Assembly: GCF_006438785.1 (NCBI RefSeq)
Contig: NZ_RCZB01000004.1
Span: 5,810 to 69,809 of the forward strand
DNA length: 64,000 nucleotides
From: Rhodanobacter glycinis
GTDB lineage: Bacteria; Pseudomonadota; Gammaproteobacteria; Xanthomonadales; Rhodanobacteraceae
Direction of reading: 5' to 3'
The translations under genes were made by a program, and so were the position numbers. This document shows, piece after piece, positions 59,323 to 64,000 of this stretch. Position 1 is the stretch's first letter. Every line of letters begins with the position of its first letter. The notes beneath the pieces were generated by a model, which ran no database searches, was not told where the DNA came from, and saw nothing but the letters and a program-made list of their open reading frames with translations.

Positions 59323-60138
59323 TCAGAAGCTGTAGACCAGATTCGTCGTGGTCAGTGTGTCCATCTTCTTGGTGCCCGGCAGCACGTCGCTGTTGTGGCG
59401 CACCTGGAAACCGACCTTCAGCGCGAGCTTCCTGGTCATGCTGACGGCCAGGCCGGCATCGTTTTGCAGGTAGGTGTTCTTCGAACCCGCTTCCATCAGG
59501 AACGTGTCCTCGAACGCGGTGTTGTCGGTGAGCTTGTACTTGTAGTTGATCAGGCCGCGGGCCACCATTTCGCTCTGGGTCTGCTGCCGCTGCGGCACCA
59601 GCGCGCCACCGACGACCGTGTCGACATCGGCCGGGCGGTAACGCTTGTAACCGGGACCGATTTCGAACGACAGTTCGTTGCGCTCGTCTTTCAACGCGAT
59701 GTAGCCGTAGCCGAGCGAGACGATGCCCTGCCACAGATTGGCGCCGAAATCGTCGTGCTCGTAACGGGCGGCACCGACGATGTAGCTGCGCGGATCGAGC
59801 TTGTAGCCGACCGAGGCGCCGCCGTCATAGCGGTTCGCGGTGGTGTTGAACTGCTCGATGGTGTTGCCGGCGGTATCGACCACTTTCTGCTGGCTCTTGG
59901 AGCGCAGCGCGTCGACGAAGAAGCTGTTCTTCCACTGCTCGTTTTCCTGGTTCAGGCCGAGCTTGGCATTGATGTTTTGCGAGCGCGAATTGCCGGTGGC
60001 CGAGGCAAAACCGAATTCGCCCGAGCCACTCCAGCCGCCATTGCTGGTGGCGGCGGTGTCGGTGGCGCCATCCTGGGCCTGCGCGGCAAAGCTCGCAAAG
60101 GCGGCCAGCAGCAGGCCGGCGATCAAGGTCTTTTTCAT
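59323..60138 (-). CDS. DUF481-family outer-membrane protein
   Basis: Predicted outer-membrane beta-barrel of 271 residues, function unknown. A signal peptide (MKKTLIAGLLLAAFASFAAQAQ) is followed by alternating beta strands ending in the typical C-terminal phenylalanine (NLVYSF). The block WSGSGEFGFASATGNSRSQN is the usual start of DUF481 proteins, some of which are salt- or stress-induced. ATG 60138 fits the signal peptide although its ribosome binding site is weak. Confidence 0.85.
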   Translation of the reverse strand: MKKTLIAGLLLAAFASFAAQAQDGATDTAATSNGGWSGSGEFGFASATGNSRSQNINAKLGLNQENEQWKNSFFVDALRSKSQQKVVDTAGNTIEQFNTTANRYDGGASVGYKLDPRSYIVGAARYEHDDFGANLWQGIVSLGYGYIALKDERNELSFEIGPGYKRYRPADVDTVVGGALVPQRQQTQSEMVARGLINYKYKLTDNTAFEDTFLMEAGSKNTYLQNDAGLAVSMTRKLALKVGFQVRHNSDVLPGTKKMDTLTTTNLVYSF

Positions 60139-60233
60139 CGGGGGGACAGTCCATTTGTTAAACAATCGTAGTGCGCTACCTTAACGGCATGGCTTGAACT
60201 CGCAATGAATGAGGCCGGCGTCTGGCCGATCGA

Positions 60234-61139
60234 TCAGCCGGCTGCGCCGCGCACCAGCAACGATTCATACAGATTCCGCTCCAGACATTTGCCCAGCAGA
60301 CAGCTGGGCACGGCCAGCGCCGCAGCGATCAGATCGATGCCGTCATGCCGGGTCAGCAACAGCGCGATGCAAGGAATCACATAGGTGAACAACGCGGCCA
60401 CGAAACGCGCCGGGCGCAGCGCATATTCACGCGCTGCACCACCATGGGTGGCTGAGCCGGCCAGCGATTGCCAGGCCAGGCCCTCCAGCAGACCCAGCAG
60501 CAGGGCCAGCGCCAGCAGCAGCATGATCCACGGATACAGGCCGCGCGGAGTCGTCAACTCACCCAGCGCCAGCACGCATAGCCACAGCCACAAGCCACCG
60601 GCATAGCCGGCGAAGACCAGCCGGCTGATCGGCAACGAAACTGCCGCGCGCTGCGCCGACGGCGACAGCTGGCAGCAAAAGCGATAGCCGGTGTAGGCCA
60701 GGCTGGACAGGCTGCACAAGGTCAGCGCGGCGCCGGCCAGTCGCGTCGCCCAGAAGATGTTGCCGCCGCGAGCCAGTCCCGCCACGGCCAGCATCGGCAG
60801 GTACGCCGCCAGCGCCAGCAGCGCTGCACGGTTCGGCCGACTGCCGCGCCGCGGACGCCAGCCATACCAGTCCGATGCGCCACGCCACGGCAGACAGGCC
60901 ACCAGCAGGCCGGCGCTGATCAGCAAGGTGCCGACAGACAGCGGCACCAAGGTGCCGTTGCGACCCGCCGGATACAACCCGAGCAACAGCGCCAGTCCCA
61001 GCCATGCCCACAAGCCGTAGCCGCTGGCCGCCAGGATCCGCCACAGGGGCGCCGCCGACTCCACACGCCAGTACATCATCGGCATGTCGGCATCATTGGC
61101 GGACGGGGTGGTGTTGGGTAATCCGCGAACAGGTTGCAT
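60234..61139 (-). CDS. Polytopic membrane protein of unknown function
   Basis: Predicted inner-membrane protein of up to 301 residues with about eight hydrophobic segments, rich in Leu, Ala and Trp. It has several single cysteines and no recognisable transport or enzyme motif. A loose resemblance to membrane anchor subunits of DMSO-reductase-type enzymes is possible, but no partner gene is present. The start is uncertain: ATG 61139 or the ATG cluster 18-21 codons later (MPMMYW). Divergent from the WYL regulator. Confidence 0.6.
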   Translation of the reverse strand: MQPVRGLPNTTPSANDADMPMMYWRVESAAPLWRILAASGYGLWAWLGLALLLGLYPAGRNGTLVPLSVGTLLISAGLLVACLPWRGASDWYGWRPRRGSRPNRAALLALAAYLPMLAVAGLARGGNIFWATRLAGAALTLCSLSSLAYTGYRFCCQLSPSAQRAAVSLPISRLVFAGYAGGLWLWLCVLALGELTTPRGLYPWIMLLLALALLLGLLEGLAWQSLAGSATHGGAAREYALRPARFVAALFTYVIPCIALLLTRHDGIDLIAAALAVPSCLLGKCLERNLYESLLVRGAAG

Positions 61140-61276
61140 GAGTGAACCGGCTTGGGCCAGAAAAATCGGGGCAGGCGATCGCGCCGGGCAATCTGCTTGC
61201 GCATGGTGGGCTTGCGGGTACCGCAGGCCGCACCCATGCTACAACGCTGCACCCACGCATGCCTCGACGAAACACC

Positions 61277-62260
61277 ATGGATCGCTACGAACGCATACTG
61301 ACCCTGCATCGGCTGTTGAAATCGGCACACTATCCGGTGCCGCTGTCGCGCCTGCTCGGCGAGCTGGAATGCTCGCGCGCCACGCTGTACCGCGACGTGG
61401 CGTTCCTGCGCGATGCGCTGGGCGCACCAATCGAAAGCGCCGGCACCGACCAGGCCGCATTCCGCTATGAAGTCGGCGAGGGCGAGAAGTTCGAACTGCC
61501 CGGGCTGTGGCTGACCTCCGACGAGCTGGCCGCGCTGCTCGCGTTGAACGAACTGATCAGCCGCTCCGGCCCAGGCGTGCTGGCCGGCGCGCTGGCGCCG
61601 TTCAAGGCGCGCATCGAGGGCCTGCTGTCCGATCAAGGCAGCGGCAAGGCGCTGCCGATCGAGCGGATCCGGGTGATCCCGTGGGGCGAGCGCAAGCTCG
61701 ACCAGCAGGTGTTCCGCATCGTTGCCGGCGCGGTGCTGGAGCGCAAGCAGCTGCGCTTCCGCTACCGCGCACGCACCACCAATGCCGACAGCCGGCGCAC
61801 CGTGTCGCCGCAGCGGCTGACCCATTACCGCGACAACTGGTATCTGGACGTGTGGGATCACGATCGCGAAGCGTTGCGCAGTTTTGCGGTCGACCGCATC
61901 GTCGAGGCGCAGTCGCTGGATGATGCTGCCACCGATGTGGCGGAGAACGACCTCAACGAGTTGCTCGCTTCCAGCTACGGCATCTTTGCGGGCAAGCCGA
62001 AAGCGTGGGCGACCATCCGCTTCTCGCCGCATGCCGCGCGCTGGGTCGCCGACGAGCACTGGCATTCGCAGCAGAAGGGTGAGTGGCTGCCCGATGGCCG
62101 CTACGAATTGAAGGTGCCCTACTCCAATTCAAAGGAGTTGCTGATGGACGTGCTCAAGTACGGGCCGGACGCGGAAGTGGTGGCGCCGCTGCCGCTGCGC
62201 GAGGAAATGAAGATCCTGCTGCAGCTGGCCCTGGGCGGCTATCGCTCCGAATTGAGTTGA
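61277..62260 (+). CDS. WYL-domain transcriptional regulator (YafY-like)
   Basis: Predicted DNA-binding regulator of 327 residues. An N-terminal winged helix-turn-helix (about 1-60, with RLLGELECSRATLYRDVAFL) is followed by the WYL ligand-binding domain, with LRFRYRARTT and YRDNWYLDVWDHD strands, and a C-terminal WCX-type extension. The signal is unknown. ATG 61277 gives a normal N-terminus; an earlier ATG at 61259 adds six residues. Next to the membrane protein and the transporter, which are possible targets. Confidence 0.85.
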   Translation: MDRYERILTLHRLLKSAHYPVPLSRLLGELECSRATLYRDVAFLRDALGAPIESAGTDQAAFRYEVGEGEKFELPGLWLTSDELAALLALNELISRSGPGVLAGALAPFKARIEGLLSDQGSGKALPIERIRVIPWGERKLDQQVFRIVAGAVLERKQLRFRYRARTTNADSRRTVSPQRLTHYRDNWYLDVWDHDREALRSFAVDRIVEAQSLDDAATDVAENDLNELLASSYGIFAGKPKAWATIRFSPHAARWVADEHWHSQQKGEWLPDGRYELKVPYSNSKELLMDVLKYGPDAEVVAPLPLREEMKILLQLALGGYRSELS

Positions 62261-62266
62261 TCCTGT

Positions 62267-64000
62267 TCAATGGCCCGGCAGCGGATGGAACGGCCAGAAG
62301 ATCGGGATCAGCCACATCGACAACGCACAGAACAGCGCTATCAGCGGAATGCCCACCTTCATGAAATCGGTGAAGCGGTAACCGCCGGCGTAATACACCA
62401 TGGTGTTGGTCGGATAACCGACCGGCGTGGCAAACGAGGTGGCGGCGGCAAACGCCACGGCCACCACGAACGGCCGCGGATCGACGTGGGTGGCCTGGGC
62501 CACCGTGGCGGCGATCCCCACCATCAGCACGACTGACGGGTTGTGTCCCATCAGCTCGGTCAGCAGCGCCGTGAGCAGATACACCATCAGCAGCGCGGCC
62601 AGCGGGCCGTGGCCACCGACCAGATGCATGGCGGCAGTCACCACCACCGCCGACAATCCGGTCTTCTCGATCGCCAGTCCCAGCGGCAGGATGGCGCCGA
62701 GCAGGATGATGATTTTCCAGTCCATTCCCTCGTAGACATCCTTGCGGCCGAAACAGCCGCCCAGCGCCATCGCGACGGCACCACACAGCGCAGCGATCGG
62801 AATCGGCAGCCAGTGCATGCCCGAGACCAGTACCACGGCGGCCATGATGGTCGCCGCCAGCAGCGCCTTGCGCGACATCCCGCGGACGTCTTCGCGCTCG
62901 TTGAGCACGATAAACGCCTCGTCGTTGCGAAGTTTCGGCATCGTCGCTTCGTCGACCAGCACCATCAGCACGTCGCCGACCGCCAGGCGTGTCTCGCTGA
63001 GCTTGTCGCGCAGCACCTCGCCGCGCCGGTTCAGCGCCAGCGCGGTCGCGCCGTAGCGCCAGTCCAGACCGATCTCGGCCAGATTGCGGCCCTCCATCGG
63101 ACTGGCCGGCGCCACCATCATCTGGGCCAGCACGCGGGGCTGATCGCCCTCCGGGGCATAGCGGCGCTCCGGCGCGTTGTGCAGCTTGGCCTTGCGCTGG
63201 AACTCCTCGATCTTTTCCCAATCGCCGCGCACCAGCAGCACGTCGCCCGCCTCCAGCTTCTGTTCGCGCGGCGACCACATCTGCCGCTCGCCGCGCAGCA
63301 ATTCCAGCGGATACACGCCGAACTCCTCACCCAGCCGCGCATCGGCAATGGCCGTACCCAGCAAGGGCGACTCGTCGCTGATCTCCAGTTCGGCCACGTA
63401 CTTGCCGGCCTCGACGTCATCGGGCAGCGCCGCGTCGATATGTCGTGGCAGCAGGTGCCGGCCGATCAGCATCAGGTAGATGATGCCTGCCACCGCCAGC
63501 ACCGCGCCCATGCGGGTGAACTCGAATACGCCGAACGGCACCATGCCGTGCTTCTGCGCCAGGCTGTCGGCGAGCAGGTTCGAGGACGTTCCGATCAGCG
63601 TGCACACGCCGCCCATCTGCGCGGCATACGCCATCGGCATCAGCACGCGTGCCGGCGAGGTACCGGTGCGCTGGCACACGCGCAGGGCCAGCGGCAGGAA
63701 CGCGGCGACCAGCGCGATGTTCTTGACGAAAGCGCCCAGCGGTGCAATCGCCAGCATCATCGCCAGGGTCAGCAACCAGGGTCGACGGATCCTCATCAGC
63801 AGGCGGGTCAGCGGATCCAGTACGCCAGAACGTTCGATGCCCAGGCTCAGCGCGAACATCGCCGCCACCGTCACGGTGGCCTCGTTGCTAAAACCGGACA
63901 AGGCCTCGACCGGGCTCACGATACCCAGCACCACCAGCGCTCCCAGCACGATCAGCGCAACCAGGTCGATGCGCACCTTTTCGCTGGCGAACATGCCCAT
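62267..64000 (-). CDS. SLC13-type transporter with RCK_C domains, N-terminus beyond the window
   Basis: Predicted sodium- or proton-coupled anion transporter of the DASS/SLC13 group (sulfate, phosphate or dicarboxylate), at least 577 residues here. Membrane segments at both ends flank a cytoplasmic insert with two TrkA-C-like (RCK_C) domains at about 200-370, for example AGDVLLVRGDWEKIEEF and VGDVLMVLVDEATMPKL. Conserved loops GTSSNLLADS and GYPTNTMVYYAGG mark the two substrate half-sites. The frame is open at the right edge, and the first visible Met is probably not the true start, so the gene is partial. Confidence 0.85.
   Translation of the reverse strand: MGMFASEKVRIDLVALIVLGALVVLGIVSPVEALSGFSNEATVTVAAMFALSLGIERSGVLDPLTRLLMRIRRPWLLTLAMMLAIAPLGAFVKNIALVAAFLPLALRVCQRTGTSPARVLMPMAYAAQMGGVCTLIGTSSNLLADSLAQKHGMVPFGVFEFTRMGAVLAVAGIIYLMLIGRHLLPRHIDAALPDDVEAGKYVAELEISDESPLLGTAIADARLGEEFGVYPLELLRGERQMWSPREQKLEAGDVLLVRGDWEKIEEFQRKAKLHNAPERRYAPEGDQPRVLAQMMVAPASPMEGRNLAEIGLDWRYGATALALNRRGEVLRDKLSETRLAVGDVLMVLVDEATMPKLRNDEAFIVLNEREDVRGMSRKALLAATIMAAVVLVSGMHWLPIPIAALCGAVAMALGGCFGRKDVYEGMDWKIIILLGAILPLGLAIEKTGLSAVVVTAAMHLVGGHGPLAALLMVYLLTALLTELMGHNPSVVLMVGIAATVAQATHVDPRPFVVAVAFAAATSFATPVGYPTNTMVYYAGGYRFTDFMKVGIPLIALFCALSMWLIPIFWPFHPLPGH

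Overview
The window looks like a chromosomal segment of a GC-rich gammaproteobacterium of the Xanthomonadales (Lysobacterales), most likely Rhodanobacteraceae (Rhodanobacter/Dyella-like). This is inferred from base composition, the gene neighbourhoods (pyrE ... algC-dut-coaBC-radC-argS-SPOR gene), a cyclic beta-glucan synthase and the style of the intergenic palindromes. No sequence search was possible. The genes are densely packed and mostly housekeeping. I see no insertion sequence, phage, CRISPR array or tRNA gene.

Layout. 1-290: 5' end of a 16S rRNA gene with its leader and promoter, transcribed leftward. 0.5-9 kb: tyrS, an M23 endopeptidase, anmK and ampG (wall turnover and recycling), an exonuclease III of the Crc lineage, and pyrE. 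9-14 kb: a membrane-anchored phosphomannomutase/phosphoglucomutase, dut, coaBC and radC. 14 kb: a 500-base gap holding an AT-rich island, two DnaA-box-like sites and an orphan leftward terminator that suggests a small RNA. 14.5-24.5 kb: argS with a SPOR-domain gene, two SDR dehydrogenases, polyamine genes speA/speE, a lone ParA-type ATPase and sixA. 24.5-32.7 kb: a phospholipase D lipoprotein, a REP pair, fadI with a TonB-like gene, an unrecognised protein and a three-PAS GGDEF-EAL protein. 32.8-41.5 kb: one giant gene for cyclic beta-1,2-glucan synthase. 42.6-51.3 kb: a tightly coupled sugar-phosphate operon, zwf-HAD-tal-pgi-pgm-tkt. 51.5-57.3 kb: a complete RND efflux operon in the order outer-membrane factor, adaptor, pump. 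57.4-64 kb: a Bax-inhibitor-like protein, hemC, a DUF481 outer-membrane protein, a polytopic protein of unknown function, a WYL regulator and a carboxylate/ion transporter cut by the right edge.

The strongest functional units are the hexose/pentose phosphate operon, the efflux operon and the nucleotide/cofactor cluster. I found no clear new defence or mobile system. The observations most worth checking are the candidate small RNA with C-rich, anti-Shine-Dalgarno-like motifs at about 13,970-14,200, the DnaA-box pair flanking the AT-rich island beside it, the catalytically intact Crc-lineage nuclease, the inverted repeat upstream of zwf, and the missing in-frame ATG of the efflux outer-membrane gene.
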